NCBI RefSeq assembly: GCF_900109045.1
Contig: NZ_FNYL01000004.1
Span: 232,055 to 296,054 of the forward strand
DNA from: Dyadobacter sp. SG02
Lineage (GTDB): Bacteria > Bacteroidota > Bacteroidia > Cytophagales > Spirosomataceae
Length of the DNA stretch: 64,000 nucleotides
Reading direction: 5' to 3'
Made by a program: the position numbers and the translations under genes. Position 1 is the first letter of the stretch. The number at the start of each line of letters is the position of its first letter. Under the pieces are notes generated by a model. It saw only the letters and a program-made list of their open reading frames with translations, was not told the origin of the DNA and searched no databases. Shown here piece after piece: positions 9,152 to 17,164 of this stretch.

Positions 9152-9937
9152 TTACAACACAATCGCCGTCCCCGCCCCACCAACAACCGCATTCGCCAAT
9201 TCATCCGCATGGCAAATCGTCACCTGCTTCACCCCCGAATTCAATGCAGCAAATGCATTATCGAGCTTAGGGATCATTCCTTTATTAATAGCGCCGGTGG
9301 ATTTGTATTCTTCATAAGTGGTGGGAACAAGTTTGCTGATCACCGCATCGTCGTCGTCGGGGTCGGATAGCACGCCTTTTTTCTCGAAACAATAGATAAG
9401 GTTCACTTCAAATGCTTCCGACATCGCTACGGCTGTTGCGGAGGCCATCGTGTCGGCATTGGTATTGAGGAGCAGACCCTCGGCGCTGTATGTCAATGGG
9501 GCGATGATCGGCGTGAGGCCGCTGGACAGGATTGCGTTGATTTGATCGCCGTTTACAGCCTCGATGTCGCCCACAAATCCGTAGTCGATCGTTTTGACCG
9601 GGCGTTTGACCGAACGTATGATGCCGCCGTCAGCGCCGGTGAGGCCGATGGCATTACAGCCTGCGGCTTGCAGCTGCGCTACCAGGTTTTTGTTCACCAG
9701 CCCGCCGTAAACCATTGTTACCACGTCCAGCATCGGTTTGTCGGTAATGCGGCGGCCGTCGACCATCTGCGTTTCGATCTGCAACTTCGCGGCGATCTGC
9801 GTCGCTACCTTTCCCCCGCCGTGGACAAGGATTTTGGGGGCATCGAGTTGCGCAAAGGCTTTCAGAAAACGGGCACATGCTTCGGGATTGTCGATTACAT
9901 TACCGCCGATTTTGACTACGTATAAGGCTTGGGACAT
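9152..9937 (-). CDS. argB: Acetylglutamate kinase
   Basis: Phosphorylates the N-acetylated glutamate intermediate with ATP in the second step of arginine synthesis; cytosolic amino-acid-kinase family. The 261-residue product has KIGGNVID at 8-15, the glycine-rich LVHGGGK near 37-43, and GLTGADGG and the C-terminal nucleotide site region with INKGMIPKL. In Bacteroidota the enzyme may use N-succinyl- rather than N-acetyl-glutamate; the sequence alone does not settle this. It is monocistronic as far as the window shows, with a promoter box 35 bases upstream. It points away from dsbD, which is divergent. Confidence 0.93.
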   Translation of the reverse strand: MSQALYVVKIGGNVIDNPEACARFLKAFAQLDAPKILVHGGGKVATQIAAKLQIETQMVDGRRITDKPMLDVVTMVYGGLVNKNLVAQLQAAGCNAIGLTGADGGIIRSVKRPVKTIDYGFVGDIEAVNGDQINAILSSGLTPIIAPLTYSAEGLLLNTNADTMASATAVAMSEAFEVNLIYCFEKKGVLSDPDDDDAVISKLVPTTYEEYKSTGAINKGMIPKLDNAFAALNSGVKQVTICHADELANAVVGGAGTAIVL

Positions 9938-9972
9938 GTTAATAACTGTTAACTTATCTGGATTTGAGCCGA

Positions 9973-9980
9973 CAAAGGTA
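9973..9980 (-). promoter_or_regulatory. -7 box of argB promoter
   Basis: Minus strand TACCTTTG is an exact TAnnTTTG match placed 35 bases before the argB start. No TTG lies at the expected -33 distance. Confidence 0.5.
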
Positions 9981-10133
9981 GCAGAATCACGAATCGGTGA
10001 AAAGGGAATTTCAATTGATGAATTTTTTTGTGAAAATTACGTTCGTTAAGAAAGCTCTATCAAAATTATAGATTGATTGTCCGAGCGTTCGTTCACAGCG
10101 AACCCTTCAAAGCCATTACCCCAAAACATCGAC

Positions 10134-12251
10134 ATGAAACGCGGTATCATACTCATTTTCAGCATTTGTCTTTTTGTAGCCGGCTACGCGCATGCGCAAG
10201 TCCAGAAAGCCAAAGCGCACTGGACCTATTCCTTTTCCAAGCCGGAAGTCAAAAAGGGCGAGACTGTCGACCTGATTTTTACCGCAACGATCGACAAGGA
10301 CTGGTACATGTATTCCTCCGACTTCGACCCTGACCTGGGACCGATGCTGACCACATTTACCTTTGAAAAGAGCAACACCTTCGAGACCGTCGGTAAGCTG
10401 AAACCGCAGAACCCGAAAACGAAATTCGAGGAAGTATGGCAAGGAAATGTGCGTTATTTTGAAGGAAAAGGTGTTTTCAAACAAACTGTCAAAATCCTGG
10501 CCGACAATCCAGTCATCAAAGGAACTTCAGAATACCAGACTTGCAGCCACGTTTCCGGCCTCTGCATTCCGGGAGGGGAAGATTTTGAGTTTAAAGGCCT
10601 GAAAGTTGCCGCCGCTACCAATGCGAGCGAGCAACCCACCGTAGGAGCTATCACACCAGCCGACAAACCGGGTACGGCGCCTACCATCGAACCAACCGCG
10701 CCAACCACTTCCAGCGACACTGCGATAGCGGTTTCAGCAGGGGACATTCCCGCGGCAGCCGACACCTCCGCCGCTGCCGCAACCACGATCGAAGCAACAC
10801 AAAAATCCGCTTCCGAACCTGCCACGAGCGGTTCGCTGCTGGGCTTTGCGTTTGCCGCATTCCTTTCCGGCCTGGTGGCATTGCTTACCCCCTGCGTTTT
10901 CCCCATCATTCCGATGACCGTGAGCTTTTTCACCAATCAGGAGAAAGGCAAATTCAAGGCATTTGTATATGGCATCTCCATTATCCTGATCTATACATTA
11001 ATAGGTACCGTGGTTTCACGACTGAACGGACCGGCATTCGCGAACTTTCTCAGCACGCACTGGCTACCTAACCTGCTGTTTTTCGCGATTTTTATCACAT
11101 TCGGTTTGTCCTTCCTCGGGCTTTTCGAAATCGTACTGCCGAGTGGTTTTGTCAATAAAATGGACCAGAAAGCCGATCAGGGTGGATATGCGGGTGTTTT
11201 CTTTATGGCATTCACATTGGTACTCGTTTCATTCTCCTGCACCGGCCCGATCGTCGGCAGCTTGCTGGTAGCGTCTGCGGGCGGTGAAGTCGTGAAGCCC
11301 ATTGTAGGTATGGCCGCTTTTTCGGCGGCATTTGCGATACCATTTACTTCATTTGCACTGTTTCCGCAATGGTTGAAATCGCTGCCCAAATCCGGCGGCT
11401 GGCTCAATACCGTGAAAGTGGTGCTGGGATTCCTGGAACTGGCGCTTGCACTGAAATTTTTCAGCATTGCCGATCAGGTTTACCATTGGCATTTGCTCGA
11501 CCGCGAAGTGTACCTGGCATTCTGGATCGTCATTTTTGCATTGTTGGGCTTCTACCTGCTCGGCAAGATCCGCACGCCGCATGATTCGCCCATTGAAAAA
11601 GTAAGCGTTCCGCGCCTGCTATTGGCCATTATCACTTTCACATTCGTCGTATATATGCTCCCAGGCATGTGGGGCGCGCCGCTCAAAGCATTGGCCGGTT
11701 ACCTGCCTCCGCAATCCACACTGGACTTTGATTTAAATAAAAGAAGTGCTGTTACGGGAACGCCTTCCGCGATTTCCGGCGAGGCACGCAAGTATGCCGA
11801 CCTCTTTCATTTACCCCACGAACTTGAAGGCTTTTTCGACTACCAGGAAGCATTGGCTTATGCCAAAAAGGTCAATAAACCGGTTTTCATCGATTTCACC
11901 GGTCACGGCTGCGTCAATTGCCGCGAAATGGAAGCCCGCGTGTGGGTCGATCCCGCGGTATTGCAACGCCTGAACAATGACTACGTGATCGTCGCATTGT
12001 ACGTCGATGACAAAACCGAACTTCCCGAATCGCAGTGGTATACTTCCAAATATGACAACAAAGTGAAGAAAACCATCGGCGCGCAGAATGCCGACCTTCA
12101 AATCGTGAAGTATAACAACAACGCACAACCGCATTATTGCCTGGTGGATCATGAGGGTAACTTGCTCGTAGCGCCTAAAAATTACGATCTCGATCCTGCG
12201 AAGTTTGCTTCGTTTTTGGATAGCGGGAAGGCGGCTTTTGGGAAGAAGTAG
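10134..12251 (+). CDS. DsbD-type thiol:disulfide interchange protein
   Basis: Inner-membrane electron carrier passing reducing power from cytosolic thioredoxin to periplasmic thiol proteins. The start at 10134 gives 705 residues beginning with a clean signal peptide (MKRGIILIFSICLFVAGYAHAQ); the ATG at 10077 would put 19 residues before it. Domains in order: periplasmic alpha domain with a cysteine pair C137/C144; an Ala/Thr-rich linker (about 165-225); the membrane domain with about eight helices and its two cysteines C254 (LTPCVFPI) and C369 (SFSCTGP); and a C-terminal thioredoxin-like domain with CVNC (C593, C596) in FTGHGCVNCREME. All three cysteine pairs are present, so the full relay is predicted to work. 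Often called a cytochrome c biogenesis/DsbD protein. Confidence 0.92.
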   Translation: MKRGIILIFSICLFVAGYAHAQVQKAKAHWTYSFSKPEVKKGETVDLIFTATIDKDWYMYSSDFDPDLGPMLTTFTFEKSNTFETVGKLKPQNPKTKFEEVWQGNVRYFEGKGVFKQTVKILADNPVIKGTSEYQTCSHVSGLCIPGGEDFEFKGLKVAAATNASEQPTVGAITPADKPGTAPTIEPTAPTTSSDTAIAVSAGDIPAAADTSAAAATTIEATQKSASEPATSGSLLGFAFAAFLSGLVALLTPCVFPIIPMTVSFFTNQEKGKFKAFVYGISIILIYTLIGTVVSRLNGPAFANFLSTHWLPNLLFFAIFITFGLSFLGLFEIVLPSGFVNKMDQKADQGGYAGVFFMAFTLVLVSFSCTGPIVGSLLVASAGGEVVKPIVGMAAFSAAFAIPFTSFALFPQWLKSLPKSGGWLNTVKVVLGFLELALALKFFSIADQVYHWHLLDREVYLAFWIVIFALLGFYLLGKIRTPHDSPIEKVSVPRLLLAIITFTFVVYMLPGMWGAPLKALAGYLPPQSTLDFDLNKRSAVTGTPSAISGEARKYADLFHLPHELEGFFDYQEALAYAKKVNKPVFIDFTGHGCVNCREMEARVWVDPAVLQRLNNDYVIVALYVDDKTELPESQWYTSKYDNKVKKTIGAQNADLQIVKYNNNAQPHYCLVDHEGNLLVAPKNYDLDPAKFASFLDSGKAAFGKK

Positions 12252-12334
12252 GCGTCGGTTTGCGCTGTATAGAACTTATCCCCTATCATTACGGGATTTT
12301 TCTAAACACTGTTTCCAAAAAACCGACCGAAACT

Positions 12335-14818
12335 ATGCTCAAACGCTGGCTAACCGCGCTGACGCTACTGACAACCTCAACGATTTTTGCCCAATCCATC
12401 CGGCCACCGGCTACTCCCCTCGTCACCATCGATCCCTACACCAGCGTATGGTCCTTCGGCGACCAGCTGGCAGGCTCCGTTACCAAGCACTGGACCGGCA
12501 AGCCACATCCGATGGACGGCCTCATCCGCGTCGACGGCAAGGCCTATCGCTTCATGGGTGCCGCCACGGCTGAGATGAAAACCATCCTGCCGACGGCCAA
12601 GCAGGAAGCTTACACCGCCAAATTCACCACTACGAAACCCGATCCGAAATGGTGGTTCAAAGACGGTTACAACATCAGCACCTGGAAACAAGGCCCCGCA
12701 CCATTCGGGACGCACGAGCGGAACGACGCCATGCTCAAAGGAGGCACCGAATTTCCGCAGGAGCTCTGGTACCGGCGTGATTTCAACCTCACCAATGTCG
12801 ATTTTGAAAAACCTGTCCTGAATATCTTTCATGACGACGATGTGCAGGTATTCATCAACGGCGTGCCTGCCTATGACTGCGCGCCTTGCTTTACGAGCGA
12901 TTACGAGTTCAAGCCGATCAGTGCGGCGGCCGTGAAGGCGTTGAAAAAGGGTAAAAATACATTGGCTGCTTATGTTAAAAACGGTGCGGGACCTGGCTAT
13001 ATCGACATTGGCCTGGCCGATGAAATCGCCCCGAAAGGTGCGGAAGCCGTCGGGCTTGCAAAACAGACTGGCTTTGAAATGAAAGCTACCCAATCGGTTT
13101 ACCGCTTCGATGCCGGTCCTGTGCAGCTAACGGTTCGTTTTGTTGCACCGCTGATCATGAGGGATTTAGTACTATTGTCGCGTCCCGTGAATTATGTAAT
13201 ATATGAAGTCAAATCCGCCGACGGCAAGCAACATGACGTGAGCATTCTCAATTCCGTATCCGGGCTTTGGGCTACCCACGACGCGAGCCAGTCCGTAACC
13301 GGGAAAGAAGCCAACCAGGATGGTTTGACCACATTAACGCTCGGGAATACCGTACAAAACCTGCTCGCCAAAAAAGGCGACGATGTCCGCATCGACTGGG
13401 GCCAGGCTTATCTCGCCGCTCCCCAAGGCACGGTGAAAGGTTCCGCGATTGGCCTTTCCACCGATATTATCAAAGAATTTGCTTCCAAAGGTTCGTTAAG
13501 CGTCGATCAGGCTGGTGCCGCTCCGGCGGATACCAAATCGATGGGTTTGATATTGAATGCGGGAAAAGTGGGAGCTGAAACCAAATCGCTACATGCATTA
13601 CTTGCCTATGACGATGGCTATTCGGTGCAGTATTTTGGCCAGAACCTGCGTCCGTGGTGGAATAAGGATGGCAACAAAACCATCGCCGGCGAGCTGAAAA
13701 GCGCCGAGGCCGATTTCACCAAAATCCTGCAAACCTGCGACGACACCGACAAGGCGATTTACGACGACGCATTGACTGCGGGCGGCAAACAATACGCGGA
13801 ACTCTGCGTGCTCTCCTATCGCCAGGCCATCGCAGCACACAAACTGGTAGCCGGTCCTGATGGCACGCCGCTGTTTTTCTCCAAAGAAAATTTCAGCAAC
13901 GGCTCTATCGGAACGGTTGACATCACTTATCCATCGGCCCCATTGTTCCTGCTTTACAACCCTACCCTGCTCAAAGGCATGATGGACCCGATCTTCTATT
14001 ATTCGGAGAGCGGCAAATGGACCAAGCCTTTCGCGGCGCATGACGTAGGCACCTACCCGCTCGCGAACGGGCAGACATACGGCGAGGACATGCCCGTGGA
14101 AGAATCCGGTAACATGCTCATTCTCACCTACGCCATCGCGAAAGCCGAAGGCAACACAGACTATGCCAAAAAACATTGGAAAACGCTCAGCGTTTGGGCC
14201 AACTACCTGAAAAAAGAAGGCTTCGACCCCGCCAACCAGCTCTGCACCGACGATTTCGCAGGTCATTTGGCACGGAATACCAACCTGTCGATCAAAGCTA
14301 TCATGGGTCTGGCCGCCTACGCCAAACTTGCCGAGCAACTTGGCGATTCCAAGGAAGCCGCCGAAGTGAATGCATTAACCAAAGACTTCGCCCAGAAATG
14401 GACACAGATGGCCGCCGACGGCGATCACTACGCATTGACCTTTGATAAAAAGGGTACCTGGAGTCAGAAATACAACCTCGTTTGGGACAAGCTTCTGGGC
14501 TTGAATGTATTTCCCAAAACAGTAGCTCAGAAGGAAATCGCCTATTACCTCACCAAACAGCAACCTTTCGGCCTGCCACTCGACAGTCGCAAGACCTATT
14601 CTAAATCCGACTGGATCGTCTGGACGGCCACATTAGCCGAGAAGCCTGAGGACTTCCAGGCATTGATTCAACCCATTTACAAATATGCTAACGGCACTCC
14701 CGACCGCATTCCGCTTTCGGACTGGCATGAAACTACCAACGGGAAGTCGGTTGGCTTCCGCGCGCGGTCTGTGGTTGGGGGGTATTGGATGAAGGTGCTT
14801 GGGGAGCGGTGGAAGTAG
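12335..14818 (+). CDS. Secreted glutaminase-family protein (DUF4965/DUF5127/DUF1793)
   Basis: An 827-residue exported protein of the family related to fungal glutaminase GtaA, with DUF4964, DUF5127, DUF4965 and DUF1793 segments. The start at 12335 begins a signal peptide (MLKRWLTALTLLTTSTIFAQ); the earlier ATG at 12260 is less likely. The core has WSFGDQLAGSV, then a beta-sandwich-like insert at about 104-230 (LWYRRDF...VFINGVPAY...NTLAAYVKNG) resembling a galactose-binding-like domain. The C-terminal half is an alpha/alpha barrel-like part with DDFAGHLARNTNLSIKAI and SDWIVWTATLA. Members are often annotated as glutaminases, but the Bacteroidota enzymes are little tested; action on glutamine or on a glycan cannot be separated here. 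It follows dsbD by 83 bases. Confidence 0.82.
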   Translation: MLKRWLTALTLLTTSTIFAQSIRPPATPLVTIDPYTSVWSFGDQLAGSVTKHWTGKPHPMDGLIRVDGKAYRFMGAATAEMKTILPTAKQEAYTAKFTTTKPDPKWWFKDGYNISTWKQGPAPFGTHERNDAMLKGGTEFPQELWYRRDFNLTNVDFEKPVLNIFHDDDVQVFINGVPAYDCAPCFTSDYEFKPISAAAVKALKKGKNTLAAYVKNGAGPGYIDIGLADEIAPKGAEAVGLAKQTGFEMKATQSVYRFDAGPVQLTVRFVAPLIMRDLVLLSRPVNYVIYEVKSADGKQHDVSILNSVSGLWATHDASQSVTGKEANQDGLTTLTLGNTVQNLLAKKGDDVRIDWGQAYLAAPQGTVKGSAIGLSTDIIKEFASKGSLSVDQAGAAPADTKSMGLILNAGKVGAETKSLHALLAYDDGYSVQYFGQNLRPWWNKDGNKTIAGELKSAEADFTKILQTCDDTDKAIYDDALTAGGKQYAELCVLSYRQAIAAHKLVAGPDGTPLFFSKENFSNGSIGTVDITYPSAPLFLLYNPTLLKGMMDPIFYYSESGKWTKPFAAHDVGTYPLANGQTYGEDMPVEESGNMLILTYAIAKAEGNTDYAKKHWKTLSVWANYLKKEGFDPANQLCTDDFAGHLARNTNLSIKAIMGLAAYAKLAEQLGDSKEAAEVNALTKDFAQKWTQMAADGDHYALTFDKKGTWSQKYNLVWDKLLGLNVFPKTVAQKEIAYYLTKQQPFGLPLDSRKTYSKSDWIVWTATLAEKPEDFQALIQPIYKYANGTPDRIPLSDWHETTNGKSVGFRARSVVGGYWMKVLGERWK

Positions 14819-15075
14819 GAAGCTTCGTTTAGTCATTGGGTCATTGGGTCAGGGGTTGTCAGGTTTGGCGGTTTCTGGCCCTTTTTTAATGGTTTTAAGT
14901 CAAATGAAGTGGCTGCTTATCCTTGTAAATTTAACGCTCGATGTTAAATCTGCAAGGATGATTTCCGTTGGTTCAGTAGAATCCATCGATGGCACATTGG
15001 TAGCCTGAAAAACAGTTAAATCATTCCTTAAAAGGTATTTATGCTGAAACAAGCCTCAATAGGGCTTGACAAATA

Positions 15076-15091
15076 TTAAGTTATAACTTAA
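15076..15091. promoter_or_regulatory. Perfect 16-bp palindrome before the toxin-like gene
   Basis: TTAAGTTA followed at once by TAACTTAA, ending 4 bases before the start codon at 15096. A perfect palindrome at this place suits an autoregulatory operator of a toxin-antitoxin operon. The remaining sequence from 14819 holds only a short TCATTGGG direct repeat (14833-14848) and no supported gene. Confidence 0.5.
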
Positions 15092-15095
15092 CTTT

Positions 15096-15494
15096 ATGTC
15101 AAAGTTCAGCATCCAGTTATCACGAAGAGTTTCACTAACCCGAATTAGGCTATTCAAGCTTGCAATCAACAACATTTGCCCGATAGACGAATTTGAAAAG
15201 GCAATGAGGCGTGATGCTGGGTTGAATATTGAAATTAATAAGATTTATTCCACGATTGAAGATTCGTGTAATCTCGTGCTGCTGCCCAAGACAGTTTTTC
15301 GACAGTTGAAACTGGAAAAACTTCCCTACCGACTGTATGAGGCCAAAAGTAAGCACTTACGATTTTACCTCATGAAGCTGGAAAAGACAGGTAGAGTGAT
15401 TTTGATCGGCGGACGCAAGACCAATCAAAAAGCAGATCTCAAATACCTTGAATCCCTCGTAAAAGAAATTCATTCACAAGGCATATCAACATAA
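15096..15494 (+). CDS. RelE/HigB-like putative toxin
   Basis: A 132-residue basic protein. The C-terminal half (about 72-128) has the RelE/ParE-like pattern LPYRLYEAKSKHLRFYL followed by GRVILIGGRKTNQKADLKYLESLVKEI, like the beta-sheet core and last helix of mRNA-interferase toxins. I do not recognise the first 50 residues. Seven bases after its stop begins an XRE-type helix-turn-helix gene, giving the toxin-first order typical of HigBA-like systems. A perfect palindrome sits just before the start. The local DNA is AT-richer than the surroundings, which suggests transfer. The toxin role is inferred from this pattern and context. Confidence 0.6.
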   Translation: MSKFSIQLSRRVSLTRIRLFKLAINNICPIDEFEKAMRRDAGLNIEINKIYSTIEDSCNLVLLPKTVFRQLKLEKLPYRLYEAKSKHLRFYLMKLEKTGRVILIGGRKTNQKADLKYLESLVKEIHSQGIST

Positions 15495-15501
15495 ATTACT
15501 C

Positions 15502-15861
15502 ATGACCGAACGCGAAGAACTTTTGAGAAGCTCAGAATATTGGCTTACAAAGGTACAGATTCAGGTTTTCAATCTGCTCAATACCTACATGGAAGAAAAC
15601 AACCTGACTCAGAAGCAGGTCGCCGAGAAATTGAATGTTTCGCCATCCTATGTCTCTCAAATTCTGAATGGAAATTTCAACTTCACTGTTTCCAAGTTAA
15701 TTGAATTGGCTTTGCTGGTCGGAAAGGCGCCTATCATTCACTACGAGACGATAGAGCAGATTATGAAGACTGAGGCAGCGCAGTGGAATGCAGAATTCAA
15801 ATCGAAAAGTAAGAAAGCTTCAAAAATAGATAGGCCTGGCTCGAAGGTTTCTGTCCAATAG
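15502..15861 (+). CDS. XRE-family helix-turn-helix protein, putative antitoxin
   Basis: A 119-residue DNA-binding protein with one HTH_3/XRE domain at about residues 28-82 (NNLTQKQVAEKLNVSPSYVSQILNGNFNFTVSKLIELALLVG). The C-terminal tail is basic and probably disordered (KSKSKKASKIDRPGSK). Its closeness to the RelE-like gene, 7 bases upstream, suggests that it neutralises that toxin and represses the operon at the palindrome 15076-15091. It could instead be a simple regulator. HTH assignment is firm; antitoxin role is inferred. Confidence 0.7.
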   Translation: MTEREELLRSSEYWLTKVQIQVFNLLNTYMEENNLTQKQVAEKLNVSPSYVSQILNGNFNFTVSKLIELALLVGKAPIIHYETIEQIMKTEAAQWNAEFKSKSKKASKIDRPGSKVSVQ

Positions 15862-15894
15862 AACGAGCGATCTTAGCTCTACATTTGGCCTCGT

Positions 15895-16640
15895 TCATTT
15901 GGCAAGTCCGAGCTGTCTTCTAAGATCACTTACCAAAGCATAGTACTCTGAAATAGGAATTACTTTCCTCGAATTCTCCTCTATCTTCTTTCCTTCCTTC
16001 GTCCAGAGATAGGATAAAAACTGACCACACTATCACCAGACATTTTGGATACCTCATCCTTCCACGACTTCCAACGATAGCCGTCATAAAAGTTATCAAG
16101 GTCATTATTGAAACAAAATAACAGAAAGTCGGTGTAGCCCATATCTAACGGCTCGAAATCCAGTGTATCCGGCGCGAGATAATAAACTTTGCCAACGTCT
16201 TTTCCCAACGAACCATCATTCAAGACAAAAATCCCACCGATAGCGTCTTCGGCAATTACAAGTAAGGGTACATTCTTGTCAGAAGCTTTGAGCGGGCTAA
16301 CTTTGGGCCAGCCCGGTAGAGAACGCATTAGCCGCTCGCTTCCGGAACCGAGAATGCGTATCCAGCCATTATCAACCAAAATTCCCCCACTCATATAGAC
16401 GATGGCGCCCATTGGCGAGCGCGTCGTCACCTGAATATCATATAATGACTGTCTCGCTTTGAGGCTGTCGGCAGATAGGATTTCTACTCGATTGGTCGCT
16501 GCCTTGATCCAATCTAAAACGAACGGCCAACCCGGATCTTCGTTATTAATTAATTCTTCCACTGGTCGCAACTTCTGTTGCCCGAAAGTGCTCAATGCGA
16601 TAAGGATTGATATGGACGTAAGATAAATCTTGATTTTCAA
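15895..16640 (-). pseudogene. DUF2625-family exported protein, frameshifted near its 3' end
   Basis: Reading from a TTG at 16640, the protein starts with a good signal peptide (LKIKIYLTSISILIALSTFGQQ) and continues as a DUF2625 protein: LRPVEELINNEDPGWP, TTRSPMGAIVYMSGGILVDNGWIRILGSG, KVYYLAPDTLDFEPLD and DFLLFCFNNDLDNFYDG. The open frame then stops at 15981 with SGRRKERR. In the next frame the family C-terminus carries on without a break (YLWTKEGKKIEENSRK, then VIPISEYYALVSDLRRQLGLAK, stop at 15895). One missing base near 16011-16012 explains this; the whole span is one base short of 249 codons. It is either a true recent frameshift or a sequence error. Function of DUF2625 is unknown. Confidence 0.75.
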
Positions 16641-16744
16641 GTTGGCGTAGATTTGGGTTAACAAGCGCAGAAATTAACCAATTTTATGCTCATTCCTACC
16701 GTATGAAAATTGCAATCAAATGGTCGTTGCATTTTACCCAGCAG

Positions 16745-16903
16745 TTCTCCAATTTACTTCTTCCCTAAGACATTATTTATTACGAAGAATTTGCAAGGTA
16801 TTGCCCTGCTATGGTGCGGGTGTGGCGAAAGCCCCCGAACGTAGTGACTGGCGTTAGGACACCTAATGCAGGGCATTCCCATTCATCCTAATTCATTATC
16901 ATC
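16745..16903. repeat. Tandem leader repeat, copy A
   Basis: About 160 bases that match 17006-17164 closely, offset by about 260 bases. The best conserved parts are TTGCCCTGCTATGGTG, CCCCCGAACG, GGCGTTAGGACACCTAATG and CATTCATCCTAA. In this copy the position of the start codon used in copy B (17165) is ACG, and the in-phase ATG of the 36-codon frame is also ACG, so coding potential is lost while the paired segments remain. Confidence 0.8.
16802..16875 (+). ncRNA. Putative structured RNA element, copy A
   Basis: Helices that can form: P1 TGCCCTGC (16802-16809) with GCAGGGCA (16868-16875); P2 GGTG (16813-16816) with CACC (16860-16863); P3 GGG-tgt-GGC closed by a GAAA tetraloop against GCC-CCC (16818-16836); P4 AACGT (16838-16842) with GCGTT (16851-16855). 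Nesting is P1[P2[P3,P4]]. I do not recognise a known riboswitch or ribozyme. The strand is inferred from the orientation of the downstream small gene in copy B. Confidence 0.45.
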
Positions 16904-16944
16904 ACGCCACATGACTGTAAAAACCAGCTCTCCTCAGTAAGGTA

Positions 16945-16978
16945 AATGCGACGATCCTAACCGGAGGATAATCGCATT
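16945..16978. other. Long imperfect inverted repeat after leader copy A
   Basis: Arms AATGCGA..ATCCT (16945-16958) and AGGAT..TCGCATT (16965-16978): 12 pairs with a 2x2 internal mismatch and a 6-base loop. No T run follows, so a simple intrinsic terminator is doubtful; it could end transcripts of copy A in another way or be a protein site. Confidence 0.45.
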
Positions 16979-17041
16979 AACGCCTCCTTGTATTTCTCCC
17001 GGCACTTCCCCAACTTACGCCTTCCTTAAAAATTATCTATC

Positions 17042-17152
17042 ATGAAAAAGCTTCAAGTTTTTGCCCTGCTATGGTGTGGGTGTTTCGAAAGTCCCCCGAA
17101 CGCTGATAATGGCGTTAGGACACCTAATGCAGGGCATTTTCATTCATCCTAA
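17042..17152 (+). CDS. Possible 36-residue peptide within leader copy B
   Basis: ATG at 17042, TAA at 17150. The peptide starts MKKLQVFALLWCGCFESPPN and has a short hydrophobic stretch followed by CGC, a little like a lipoprotein signal, then a hydrophilic tail ending in GHFHSS. It covers almost the same bases as the putative RNA structure. Copy A has ACG for its start codon and a one-base deletion in the C run, so the frame is not kept between copies. That favours an RNA role and makes this a weak coding call; a leader peptide is the alternative. Confidence 0.25.
   Translation: MKKLQVFALLWCGCFESPPNADNGVRTPNAGHFHSS
17062..17136 (+). ncRNA. Putative structured RNA element, copy B
   Basis: P1 TGCCCTGC (17062-17069) with GCAGGGCA (17129-17136); P2 GGTGT (17073-17077) with ACACC (17120-17124); P4 AACGC (17099-17103) with GCGTT (17112-17116). 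The P3 stem is weaker than in copy A, with only GGG/CCC left around a GAAA-containing loop. It ends 28 bases before the start codon of the 80-codon gene, a normal place for a cis-regulatory leader. Confidence 0.45.
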
Positions 17153-17164
17153 CTCATTATCATC

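Larger units (their letters stand above)
17006..17164. repeat. Tandem leader repeat, copy B
   Basis: Second copy of the leader at 16745-16903. It ends exactly where the 80-codon gene starts (ATG 17165). It contains an open 36-codon frame at 17042-17152 that copy A lacks. Confidence 0.8.

Noticed and set aside
13598..14338. 246-codon minus-strand frame within the DUF4965 gene
   Set aside because: Opposite a conserved coding region, no motif.
14833..14848. TCATTGGG direct repeat
   Set aside because: Only two 8-base copies; too little for a CRISPR, iteron or attachment site.
14799..15008. 69-codon plus-strand frame after the DUF4965 gene
   Set aside because: Overlaps the preceding gene and has no recognisable content.
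16844..16853. GTGACTGGCG in leader copy A, like part of the ZTP riboswitch
   Set aside because: Copy B reads differently here (TGATAATGGCG), and the second conserved ZTP part (a CCGCCTGGG-like pseudoknot arm) is absent.
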